DNA of 64,000 nt from Armatimonadota bacterium (GTDB taxonomy: Bacteria > Armatimonadota > JADLDR01). The notes below the pieces were generated by a model. That model made no database searches. It was not told the DNA's origin and saw only the letters and a list, made by a program, of their open reading frames with translations. The position numbers and the translations under genes are program-made. The first letter of the stretch is position 1, and the number at the start of each line of letters is the position of its first letter. The DNA is taken from assembly GCA_020846535.1 (NCBI GenBank), contig JADLDR010000218.1, positions 1 through 64,000 on the forward strand, read 5' to 3'. Positions 35,395-43,478 of this stretch are shown piece after piece.

Positions 35395-37059
35395 ATGTTT
35401 TTGCGATTGCTACTGCTGGTTCTCGCCGTTATGCCGATGCCCTCATCGCCGGCAAGGAGGCGAATGCCGTCATGAAAGATATGTCCGTTCGATTCTTCCG
35501 CTCGAAAAGCGCGGTGGAGGTTTACGATTTTGTGGAGGTGGCCGCCAGAAACCCGACTCCGGGATCTTCAAACTCCTTTACCGATGCTGACCTGGCCGGC
35601 CACTTCGGGCGCGAGGGGGGAAACCTCTCTGAAAGCGGACGGGTTTTGCGATGCCGCCGATGGGAGCGTTTTCCGGATTCGCTTCATGCCGGCCAAGCCG
35701 GGGAACTATACCTACTCGGTGGCCTACCGGCAGGAAGACCTCGTCAAAGCCCATACGGGCCGCTTCCAGGCGAGAGAGGCCGGTCGGAGCGGGCTGCTGC
35801 GGGTGGACCGGGCGCATCCCTGGCACTTTGTCTGGGAGGGAACCGGGAAACACTATTTCTGGAACGGAACGATCACCTGCTGGCTTCTGGGCTGGGAAAG
35901 CGATGCCGATATCTGCGGATCGTCTCTCGCCTCCTCCGCCTGAGAGTCAACCGCCTGCGGGTGGCGATCAGCGGACAGGTAAAGGACGGGCAGGCGTGGA
36001 TGGAGCCTGTCTATCCCACCGCCGCTTTCCGCTTCCGCCTCGAACTCTGGATCGCCGCCCGCCCGGAGAGCGTGGAGGATCCGGGTTATGACGTGACGCG
36101 GTTCAATCTTCCCTTCTAGCCCGGATTATTCATGATGAGATCAAAAGGCGCACACTCCGTTATGGGAATCGAGATCAAATTCGCGTTCGTGAATAATCCG
36201 GGCTAGCGGAAAATCGAGCGCCTTCTCCGCTTCGCCCGTGAGAGGGATATAATCGTCTCGGCCATTTTCTATCTGGACAGGACCAGGCCGGGCGTGGATC
36301 CCTTCGACAAGGCGGGCGCGGGCGGGGAAGGCGAAAAGCGGTATTACCGCTATGCCGCCGCCCGGCTGTCGGCTTATTCTAATGTGTTGTGGGATGTGAC
36401 CAACAAATACCAGATCTTTCGGGACGAAGCCCGGGCAAACCGGATGGGAGCCTTCCTCAAGGAATGTGATCCCTACGGCCACCCGATGTCCGTTCACGGA
36501 CACGAGCGGTTTCCCTTCCGCACCTCCCCCTGGGCCGATTTCGCGATGTACCAGGCATGGGACGAGAGCGGAGGCCATGTATCCCCACTGGGGCGGTGAT
36601 CCGACCTGTCTGCCTGCCCGTAGCGCAGACAACCGGCGGCGGCTGGCCTGGGGCATGGCGATGGCAGGCGGCTACCAGACGACCGGAGAGAGGACGGATC
36701 GGGGCACGGAGACCGGAGGCGGCTGGATCAACGGGCGCGGCGACAAAACGATGGTCATGCTGGACGGCTACGCCCATATGGTCGGCTTCTTCACCCGCCT
36801 GGAATGGTGAAAGCTGGAGCCTCGCGACGACCTCGCCGGCAGAGGCGCTTTCTGCCTGGCTCAGCCGGGGAAGCTCTATGCGATCTACCTGCCTGCGGGC
36901 GGGAGCGCCTCCGTGAAGCTGGGGCCGGGGCGCTACCGGGTGCAGTGGTACAACCCGCGGACCGGGCGATATACGGCGCTTGGCGAGACCAACAGGCCGG
37001 AATGGCGATCCCCGAACTCCCCGGACGTGGGAGATCGGATGATTCTGCTGGAGAAGTAG
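35395..37059 (+). pseudogene. Broken exported glycoside hydrolase (DUF5060 plus C-terminal collagen-binding-like domain)
   Basis: ATG 35395 opens a signal peptide (FLRLLLLVLAVMPMPSSPA). Several frames then give consecutive parts of one protein: VEVYDFVEVAARNPTPGSSN (DUF5060), PGNYTYSVAYRQEDLVKAHT, then PFYWRKIERLL-like sequence split by a small insertion, then VDPFDKAGAGGEGEKRYYRY and ECDPYGHPMSVHGHERFPFR of the glycosidase barrel. The end, YAIYLPAGGSASVKLGPGRY, resembles the collagen-binding-like domain of such enzymes. A TGA replaces a likely Trp after FFTRLEW at 36808-36810. At least three frame breaks make it dead. Confidence 0.8.
36119..36203. mobile_element. 85-bp MITE-like insertion flanked by TA
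   Basis: Ends GCCCGGATTATTCATGA and TCGTGAATAATCCGGGC are near-perfect inverted repeats, and TA lies on both sides (36117-36118 and 36204-36205). Removing the insert and one TA nearly restores the glycosidase reading frame (RFNLPF then RKIERLL). A TA duplication suits an IS630/mariner-type enzyme, but this is inference. Confidence 0.8.
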
Positions 37060-37097
37060 CCCGATTGCTTGATGACACAACCCGAAAGGACTATCCG

Positions 37098-37677
37098 ATG
37101 GACGATGCCAACGATATTCGCATCCTGCACAATCTGACGAAACGCTATCTGGACTGCGCCAGCGACCTCGTTTGCGAGGAAGGGCGCGACCTGTGGCGCA
37201 GGCACAACAGCCTGAAGAAGGCCCGAACCCCGGTGCTGGCGACCTGCGGCATGTGGAACGTCTGGTGCAGGCAGGTTTTCAGCGAGGACACGCTGGAGCG
37301 CCGGGAACCCCTTCTTCCGCGCCCACGAACTGAGCCTGTGCCTGAGCCTTTTCCACCATACCGTCGGGGACGATTATATCCTGGAACCATGGATCACCCA
37401 GCACGCCTCCCTGACCCGGGGGTGGCGATTCGGGTGGGGTGTTGCGGAGCGGATCGACGCGGATTACGTGGCCTCCTGGCGGCCCAACCCCACCGACATG
37501 GTGTGCAGCGAGTGGAACGAATCCCGCATCCGTCGCATCCTGCGCGAAGACATGGAAGCTTTCCGCGGCCGCTATATGCATCTCCACCTGAAGGACATCG
37601 AAACCGCCCAGGGCGAACCGGACCGCCTGGCCCGCTGGGTGCGGATCGTGCGGGAGAAAGCAGAGGCAGTCGGCTGA
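37098..37677 (+). pseudogene. Remnant of a URO-D-related protein
   Basis: MDDANDIRILHNLTKRYLDC to MWNVWCRQVFSEDTLE is in one frame. After a shift near 37300 the match continues in other frames (WRFGWGVAERID, SWRPNPTDMVCSEWNESRIR, DIETAQGEPDRLARWVRIVR). The last part resembles the C-terminus of URO-D-fold proteins of methyl-transfer loci. The frame change and shortened middle show it is not functional. Confidence 0.6.
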
Positions 37678-37682
37678 CAGGT

Positions 37683-38660
37683 CTACAGCTCCAGCTGCAC
37701 CCCTGCGCCTTTCTCTGCGGCCAGGGCGTATAGTGCCCGGGCCGTCATCATGTCGTCCACGGCGATGCCCATGTTCATGCAGAAGATGCGCTCGGAGGGG
37801 TTTTCGCGGCCCGGCTTCTGGCCGGAGGCCAGCTCGCCCAAGTCGGCATAGATCGCCTGCGGAATATGGGCGAAGTGGACGCCGTGCTCGCGGGTGCGGA
37901 GCAGTTGGGCAATATCGTCGGAGACGAATTTATCGCATTCGGCCATGGCGTCCCCTGTCCAGGCGGCGTCGTAATCGAGCGAGACGGCCAGACCGCCCGG
38001 AGAAAGCATTCCGGCATCCAGAGGAGGCTGTGGCTCTCGCACAATGGGAATGGCGGATACGGCCACATCCACGCCCTCCATCATTTCGCCAGGACTGCCG
38101 CAGGGGATGAAATCGAGATGCGGCAGGAGGGGCTTCAGGTCAGCGATATACCGCTCGACCGCCTCCGGGAAGAGATCGCAGCAGCGCACCGTCTTGAGCC
38201 CGGGCAGCGCCTCCGCCAGCGCCCGCAGGCTGGTGCGGGCCTGCACCCCGCAGCCGAGAACGCCGGCCACCCGGCTGTCCGGGCGGGCCAGGTATTTGGC
38301 CGCGATTCCCACGCTGGCCCCGGTCCGCATGGCGGTGATCCAGGCGCAGTCCATGACGGCTATCGGAATGCCGGTCCGGGGGTCGTTCAGGATCAGAAGG
38401 CCGGTGATATAAGGCAAGCCCTTCTCAATATTGGACGGATAGCCGCTTACCCACTTCAGCCCAGCCGACTCCGCCCCTCCGATATAGGCGGGCATGGCAT
38501 GGATAAAGGCGTCCGGGGCCGGGTGGATCCCGATCTTGGCGGGCATCTCCGCCCGTCCCTCCCCTTTGAGGCGGAAGCCCTCGTCCACCGCTGCCAGCAC
38601 TGCCTTCATGCCCATCCCCAGCCCCTCGATGCTCCTGCGGCTCAGGTATATGATCTCCAT
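37683..38660 (-). CDS. Ornithine cyclodeaminase / alanine dehydrogenase family protein
   Basis: A 325-residue NAD(P)-binding protein of the ornithine cyclodeaminase/mu-crystallin family. It shows PAKIGIHPAPDAFIHAMPAY near the N-terminus, GILNDPRTGIP-like LLILNDPRTGIPIAVMD, and the Rossmann segment VAGVLGCGVQARTSLRALAE. Members reduce ketimines or cyclise amino acids; the true substrate is unknown. The start at 38660 follows GGAGGAGA. It is divergent from the MttB-like gene with 185 bases between them. A pseudogene remnant lies just beyond its 3' end. Confidence 0.9.
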   Translation of the reverse strand: MEIIYLSRRSIEGLGMGMKAVLAAVDEGFRLKGEGRAEMPAKIGIHPAPDAFIHAMPAYIGGAESAGLKWVSGYPSNIEKGLPYITGLLILNDPRTGIPIAVMDCAWITAMRTGASVGIAAKYLARPDSRVAGVLGCGVQARTSLRALAEALPGLKTVRCCDLFPEAVERYIADLKPLLPHLDFIPCGSPGEMMEGVDVAVSAIPIVREPQPPLDAGMLSPGGLAVSLDYDAAWTGDAMAECDKFVSDDIAQLLRTREHGVHFAHIPQAIYADLGELASGQKPGRENPSERIFCMNMGIAVDDMMTARALYALAAEKGAGVQLEL

Positions 38661-38845
38661 AATCTCCTCCGAACTGAGTGATACACAAGCATACCAGAAA
38701 CCGGAGGGCTTTGGCAAGAGACGCATCGCCCCTTTGGCAGATCGTCAAGACGATCAAAACCGGGCGCGGTTCCAGAAGGAAAGAGCGCCCTCAGAGCGAA
38801 CCGGAAGGGTATAGATTCAGAAATTCAGAGGGGAGAGATTGCGCC

Positions 38846-40261
38846 ATGAAACTATCGCTCTTGTCCGTCCTCTCCGACGAGGAAATCGGGCAGATTCACG
38901 AGGCTTCGCTGGAGATTCTGGAGCGGTGCGGCCTGAAGATTGGCAGCCGGGAGATGCTGTCGTTTCTGGCCGGGAAGGGCCTGCCGGTAGATGGGGAGAT
39001 CGTGCGCTTCCCGCGCTCCTGTGTGGAGGATGCGATGGCGACCGTGCCGCCCCGGTTCGCCGTTTTCGACCGGGAGGGGCGGTTCGCGTTCGAACTGGGG
39101 GACGGAACCTCGCGCATCGCCGCCGGACACAACGCCATCTTTTGGGTGGACAGCGATACCGGCAAGACCCGGCCCTCGACGGTGGCGGATGTGGCTCACT
39201 TCACCCGCATCTGCGAAGACCTGCCTGCCATCGATATGATCGGCCTGCCGGTGATGCCCCAGGATGTCCCCAACCCCGGAGCCTCCCTCCTCTACGGCGT
39301 CAAGGCTGTCATCGAGAACAGCCGCAAGCCCATTTATTTCTCCAGCGACCGGCTGGAAATCAATCATGCGGCCATGAGGATGGCCCGCGCCGCCTTTGCG
39401 GGCGATTTCGCGTCCCAGGTTTACGGCATCAGCCAGCTTTCCCCCACCAGCCCCCTCACCTGGGAGGGTTCGGTGCTGGACGCTCTCCAGGACACCATCG
39501 AGATGGGCGTTCCGCTGGCCGTCCTGCCGGAGCCGAACGCAGGCGTCTCCGCCCCCTACACCCTGGCCGGGCTGCTCACGGTCAACAACGCGGAATGTCT
39601 CTCCGGGCTAGTCATCGCCCAGCTTCTCCGGCCCGGCGCGAAGCTCCTCTATGCCAACTCCTGGACGGCGATGGATATGCGAAACGGCGCGGCCCTAGTC
39701 GGCTCCACGGAAACTACCGTCTGCCGGATCGCCGGAGCGCAGCTTGCCCGCTTCTACCGGGTTCCCTCCCACACCACGGCCCCCAATTCGGACAACCACA
39801 CCCATGACGAGCAGAACGCCTGGGAGAAAACACTCAGCACCTTCTGCTCGGTGGCCGCAGGCAACGACCTGGTGGTCAACTGCGGCATGTTCGCCACCGG
39901 CATGACATGCAGCCACGAACAACTGATCATGGATGAGGAGATCTCCGCCATGTCGCGCCGCATCGTCGCCGGGATCCGGGTGGAGGAGGACTCCATCGCC
40001 AAAGACCTGATCATGGAGATCGGCCCCGGCAGTGGCGGCTACCTCACCTCGGACCATACCCTTCGCTGGCTCCGCACGGACGAATACCTGCTGCCCCGCG
40101 TCTCCGTGCGCGGCCCCCGCGCCTCCTGGGAGGCGGAAGGGGCCAAAGACACCTACCGGTTGGCCCGCGAGAAAGCCAAAGCATATCCCGCCCGGCCCCG
40201 CTTCCCGCTGGACGCCCGCCGCCAGGCGAAACTGGAGGATATTCTGGGATCGTTCGAGTAG
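38846..40261 (+). CDS. MttB-superfamily methyltransferase lacking pyrrolysine
   Basis: A 471-residue protein of the trimethylamine methyltransferase (MttB) superfamily. Landmarks are LSDEEIGQIHEASLEILERC, GHNAIFWVDSDTGKTRPST and the C-terminal IGPGSGGYLTSDHTLRWLR. Pyrrolysine enzymes carry an in-frame UAG; this frame has none, so it belongs to the non-Pyl branch, which demethylates glycine betaine or similar quaternary amines to a corrinoid protein. No corrinoid protein is adjacent. ATG 38846 follows GGGGAGAG. A strong hairpin terminator follows. Confidence 0.9.
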   Translation: MKLSLLSVLSDEEIGQIHEASLEILERCGLKIGSREMLSFLAGKGLPVDGEIVRFPRSCVEDAMATVPPRFAVFDREGRFAFELGDGTSRIAAGHNAIFWVDSDTGKTRPSTVADVAHFTRICEDLPAIDMIGLPVMPQDVPNPGASLLYGVKAVIENSRKPIYFSSDRLEINHAAMRMARAAFAGDFASQVYGISQLSPTSPLTWEGSVLDALQDTIEMGVPLAVLPEPNAGVSAPYTLAGLLTVNNAECLSGLVIAQLLRPGAKLLYANSWTAMDMRNGAALVGSTETTVCRIAGAQLARFYRVPSHTTAPNSDNHTHDEQNAWEKTLSTFCSVAAGNDLVVNCGMFATGMTCSHEQLIMDEEISAMSRRIVAGIRVEEDSIAKDLIMEIGPGSGGYLTSDHTLRWLRTDEYLLPRVSVRGPRASWEAEGAKDTYRLAREKAKAYPARPRFPLDARRQAKLEDILGSFE

Positions 40262-40272
40262 ACCGGCGGAGA

Positions 40273-40319
40273 GGGGAGCAGATTGTGCGGTACTTTAAGG
40301 GCACAATCTGCTCCCCTTT
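40273..40319 (+). terminator. Rho-independent terminator after the MttB-like gene
   Basis: A perfect 16-bp stem (40273-40288 with 40301-40316) has a 12-base loop and a TTTC tail. The rest of the gap to 40440 contains a partial family B repeat (40398-40440). Confidence 0.85.
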
Positions 40320-40397
40320 CCCGATTCAGCCCAGGGGCCGGGAGATCAGGTAACGGTCTACATCATTCCTCCATCGTTTTCCCGCCGGACAGTCCCT

Positions 40398-40440
40398 ATC
40401 CAACCTTTACCCGTGTTCATCTGTGGTTGAACACAGCCCT
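40398..40440. repeat. Partial family B repeat
   Basis: CCAACCTTTACCCGTGTTCA then TCTGTGGTTGAACACAGC resembles the GTGTTCATCGGTGGTTGAA arms seen at 3.1, 5.6 and 7.6 kb. Confidence 0.5.
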
Positions 40441-41439
40441 CTACGGAACCGGCTTCGTCAGTTTATCGATCCTGCCCAGTTCCTCCTCGGAGAACTCCGG
40501 GTTCTGCAAAGCGGCCACGTTTTCCTCGATTTGCTTCACGCTGGAGGCTCCGATGAGGGCGCTGGTGAAGGCGGGAAGGCGGAGGATCCAGACAAGGGCC
40601 ATCTGAGCCAGCGATTGGCCGCGGGCTTTCGCCATATCGTTGAGTTCGTTCAGAACGGCGCGGCGTTCGGGGGTCAGATTGCGCTCCACCCATTCCTTGC
40701 CCCACTTCTGGGCGGCCCGGCTCTCGGCGGGGATATCGCCGCCCAGGTATTTGTCGGTCAGCATCCCGGAAGCCAACGGGCAAAAAGGAATGACGCCCGT
40801 TCCGGCCCGTGCCGTCTGGGGCAGCAGGTCCCACTCGATGGTGCGGCCCAGCATATTGTAGTAGGGCTGATGGATAGTGATGGGAGCCAGCCCCATCCGC
40901 TCGCACACCCGCACGGCATCGGCGAAATGCGCCCCGCTGTAGCTGCTGACGCCGACATACAGCGCCTTTCCCTGCCGGACCAGGGTATCCAGAGCGCCCA
41001 TCGTCTCCTCCAGCGGCGTCTCCGGGTCGGGGCGGTGGGAATAGAATATATCGAAATACTCCAGCCCCATCCGCTTGAGCGACTGGTCGCAACTGGCGAT
41101 CATGTATTTGCGGGAACCCCATTCGCCGTAGGGGCCGGGCCACATATAATAGCCCGCCTTGCTGGAGATGACCAGCTCATCCCGGGGCATCTCCTTGATA
41201 ATCCTGCCGCAGACAACCTCTGCGTTTCCGGGCGGCGTCCCGTAGTTGTTCGCCAGGTCGAAATGCGTGATCCCCAGATCGAAGGCCCGGAAGAGGCAGT
41301 CCCTTGCGACATCCTCGCCCCGGTAGCCCCCGAAAGTCTCCCAAGCCCCCAGCGAGATCGCAGGCAGCTTCAGCCCGCTCCGCCCGCACCGGCGGTACTG
41401 CATCGCGTCATAACGGTCGGCAGCAAATTCGTGTGCCAT
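40441..41439 (-). CDS. Aldo/keto reductase
   Basis: A 332-residue TIM-barrel oxidoreductase of the YghZ / voltage-gated potassium channel beta-subunit group. The opening QYRRCGRSGLKLPAISLGAW is typical, and the catalytic Asp and Tyr (FDLANNYGTP), Lys (ISSKAGY) and His (FYSHRPD) are present. It reduces aldehydes or ketones with NADPH. The ATG at 41439 follows AAAGGAGAG. It lies 86 bases after the cupin gene and is probably cotranscribed. Its neighbourhood includes a divergent operon predicted to make aldehydes. Confidence 0.93.
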   Translation of the reverse strand: MAHEFAADRYDAMQYRRCGRSGLKLPAISLGAWETFGGYRGEDVARDCLFRAFDLGITHFDLANNYGTPPGNAEVVCGRIIKEMPRDELVISSKAGYYMWPGPYGEWGSRKYMIASCDQSLKRMGLEYFDIFYSHRPDPETPLEETMGALDTLVRQGKALYVGVSSYSGAHFADAVRVCERMGLAPITIHQPYYNMLGRTIEWDLLPQTARAGTGVIPFCPLASGMLTDKYLGGDIPAESRAAQKWGKEWVERNLTPERRAVLNELNDMAKARGQSLAQMALVWILRLPAFTSALIGASSVKQIEENVAALQNPEFSEEELGRIDKLTKPVP

Positions 41440-41525
41440 GATCGACTCTCCTTTTGAATATTGATAGCACACGATTCGCCGCCAGGTGTGGCAATCCTCT
41501 CTTTGGCCCGGGGAACTCGCCACCT

Positions 41526-42275
41526 TCAACCGACCTCCACGATCCTTTCCGGAGACGGCTCGAAAGCGGCGTCGGTGAAGGCGACGGAGAGCGAAAAAGC
41601 CGGGCTGTCGTCGGCGTTCACCCAGTGAGGGGCGTGTTTAGGGTTCCACAAAGCCTGGCCCGGCTCCATGTCGAATGTGCGGATATCCTCGGGCTGGAGA
41701 CCTTCCGGACGCACCCGGTCGCTCAGGTCTTCCGGATGTTCTTTCCAGCGGCGAAGCATGTCGGGGGTGAGCCATCTCTCCGGGTCGTTCAGGGCGCTGA
41801 ACCGCTTGTGGCCGGAGAGCATGATGAAAAACACATCGTCCGGGTCCCAATGATAGTTGGTGGAGCAGCCCGGGCCGCTCAGGAAGAGGATCGGCCACGC
41901 CCTGCGCCAGCGCATCCCCTGCCCTTCCCACAGCCCGATCAGAGGATAAAATACCTCCTTCAGCACCGGCCACAGCGCCCCGCCCGGCTGTCCCAGCCTG
42001 CCCAGATCGAAGAGCGTCAGGTGAACGGGAGCCTCCAGGGCTTCCTCCAGCGGCAGGCCGAGATATTCGTCCCGATAATCCCTCAGGCTCTCGGCCAGCG
42101 CGTTCCCCCGCGTGCCGGTGGCGATCCTCGCCTGCGGCTCCTCCCGCGCCTCGGCCACCACCTGGCGCAGCGAAACCGGCGGCACGGTAAAGGGAAAGAC
42201 CTCCCCTTCCACCCGCAGGGCGTACGGCTTTCCCACAGCATCTCGGAATTCCTCGAAGCGTCGGATGTTGTCCAT
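41526..42275 (-). CDS. Cupin-like (JmjC-type) domain protein, possible 2OG/Fe(II) oxygenase
   Basis: A 249-residue double-stranded beta-helix protein. YHWDPDDVFFIMLSGHKRF gives the His-x-Asp pair, and PKHAPHWV gives the distal His, together a 2-His-1-Asp iron site as in cupin_8/JmjC proteins. It would hydroxylate a small molecule or protein. The ATG at 42275 follows GAAAGGAG and lies under a perfect sigma-70 promoter. It is divergent from the LuxE-like operon, and its downstream partner is an aldo/keto reductase. Confidence 0.85.
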   Translation of the reverse strand: MDNIRRFEEFRDAVGKPYALRVEGEVFPFTVPPVSLRQVVAEAREEPQARIATGTRGNALAESLRDYRDEYLGLPLEEALEAPVHLTLFDLGRLGQPGGALWPVLKEVFYPLIGLWEGQGMRWRRAWPILFLSGPGCSTNYHWDPDDVFFIMLSGHKRFSALNDPERWLTPDMLRRWKEHPEDLSDRVRPEGLQPEDIRTFDMEPGQALWNPKHAPHWVNADDSPAFSLSVAFTDAAFEPSPERIVEVG

Positions 42276-42310
42276 GATCGGCTCCTTTCAAAAGAGGAAA
42301 TATACCCATT

Positions 42311-42339
42311 ATTATAATAACCACAATCGGGCCTGTCAA
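42311..42339 (-). promoter_or_regulatory. Consensus promoter for the cupin and aldo/keto reductase genes
   Basis: TTGACA (42339-42334, minus strand) and TATAAT (42316-42311) are spaced by 17 bases. Its -35 box lies seven bases from the -35 box of the divergent LuxE operon. Confidence 0.88.
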
Positions 42340-42346
42340 TATCGCT

Positions 42347-42375
42347 TTGACGCCCTTCCTGCGACATGGTATAAT
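42347..42375 (+). promoter_or_regulatory. Consensus promoter for the LuxE-LuxC-aminotransferase operon
   Basis: TTGACG (42347-42352) and TATAAT (42370-42375) are spaced by 17 bases, followed by an AAGGAGGG site before ATG 42408. Confidence 0.88.
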
Positions 42376-42407
42376 ATCCGTGATATGATATAAGGAGGGT
42401 TCTTGTC

Positions 42408-43478
42408 ATGCACCCACTGGCCGGGCAGATCCGGCGTTTCATCGAGCGCGGCGAAGAGGACGAGGCCGCCTTCCAAATGCTTTCCCTGGCGCTGTTCGCC
42501 CGCCAGTTCGAGGAAAACGCGCCCTACCGCGCCTACTGCCGCACTCTCGGCGCTGTGCCGGGCGCAGTGAACCGGTGGCGGGATATCCCGGCGGCCCCTG
42601 CCGAAGCCTTCAAGCGATTCGATCTGGCCTGCGCCCCCGCAGAGAGCGCCCGCGCCCTTTTTTATTCCAGCGGGACCACCGGAACGCAGGCCAGCCGCCA
42701 CTATATGGATGAAGACGCCCTATCGCTCTATGAGACCTCTCTGGCGCAGGCGTTCGACCGCTTCGCGCTGCCCGACCGGGCGCAGGTTCCCCTCTGGTCG
42801 CTCATTGCGCCACCTGAAGAAGCCCCGCATTCCTCCCTGTCCTATATGGTCGGCGTTCTGATGCGCCGTTCTCCCGGACTGCCCCACCGTTTTTTCTGGC
42901 AGGAGGACAGGCTTCAGCTTACAGCCTTCAAGGAAGCCCTCCTCACCGTCCGCGAGCCGGTCATCCTCTTCGGCACGGCCTTTGCCTTCATGCATTTCTT
43001 GGAAAGCTCCCGGAGGCAGTTCCCCCTGCCCGAAGGCAGCCGCCTGCTGGAAACCGGAGGATTCAAAGGCCGGTCCCGGGAGGTCAGCCGCAAAGAATTG
43101 TATCATGAACTCCGGGAGCAATTTTCCCTGCACCCCGCCCGCATTCTGGCCGAATACGGGATGTCGGAGATGGCGTCTCAATTTTACGACACCACCCTTC
43201 AGGATGCGCTTCGCGGCATCTGCCGTCCGCCGTTCAAGGCAGGCCCGCCGTGGGTCAAAACGCTGGTGATCGATCCGGCTTCCGGGAGAGAGGCTGCTGC
43301 TGGAGAGACAGGGCTGCTGCGTCATTTCGATCTGGCAAACTTCAATTCCGTGGCGGCGATCCAGACGGAGGACATGGGCCGCGCCGCTGGCGAAGGCTTC
43401 GAGCTTCTGGGCCGCGCCCCCTCCGCTCCTGCGCGGGGCTGCTCCCTGACCGCCGAGGAGTGGCTTCGCCGTGACTGA
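42408..43478 (+). CDS. LuxE-like acyl-protein synthetase
   Basis: A 356-residue protein of the LuxE family, in the adenylate-forming superfamily. FYSSGTTGTQASRHYMDED is the P-loop-like phosphate motif, and EYGMSEMASQFYDT is the substrate/adenylate block. LuxE activates a fatty acid with ATP and passes the acyl group to LuxC. It is the first gene of a three-gene operon and overlaps the LuxC-like gene by eight bases. There is no luxD thioesterase and no luxA or luxB, so free acid from elsewhere would be the substrate. Chain length and identity are unknown. Confidence 0.88.
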   Translation: MHPLAGQIRRFIERGEEDEAAFQMLSLALFARQFEENAPYRAYCRTLGAVPGAVNRWRDIPAAPAEAFKRFDLACAPAESARALFYSSGTTGTQASRHYMDEDALSLYETSLAQAFDRFALPDRAQVPLWSLIAPPEEAPHSSLSYMVGVLMRRSPGLPHRFFWQEDRLQLTAFKEALLTVREPVILFGTAFAFMHFLESSRRQFPLPEGSRLLETGGFKGRSREVSRKELYHELREQFSLHPARILAEYGMSEMASQFYDTTLQDALRGICRPPFKAGPPWVKTLVIDPASGREAAAGETGLLRHFDLANFNSVAAIQTEDMGRAAGEGFELLGRAPSAPARGCSLTAEEWLRRD

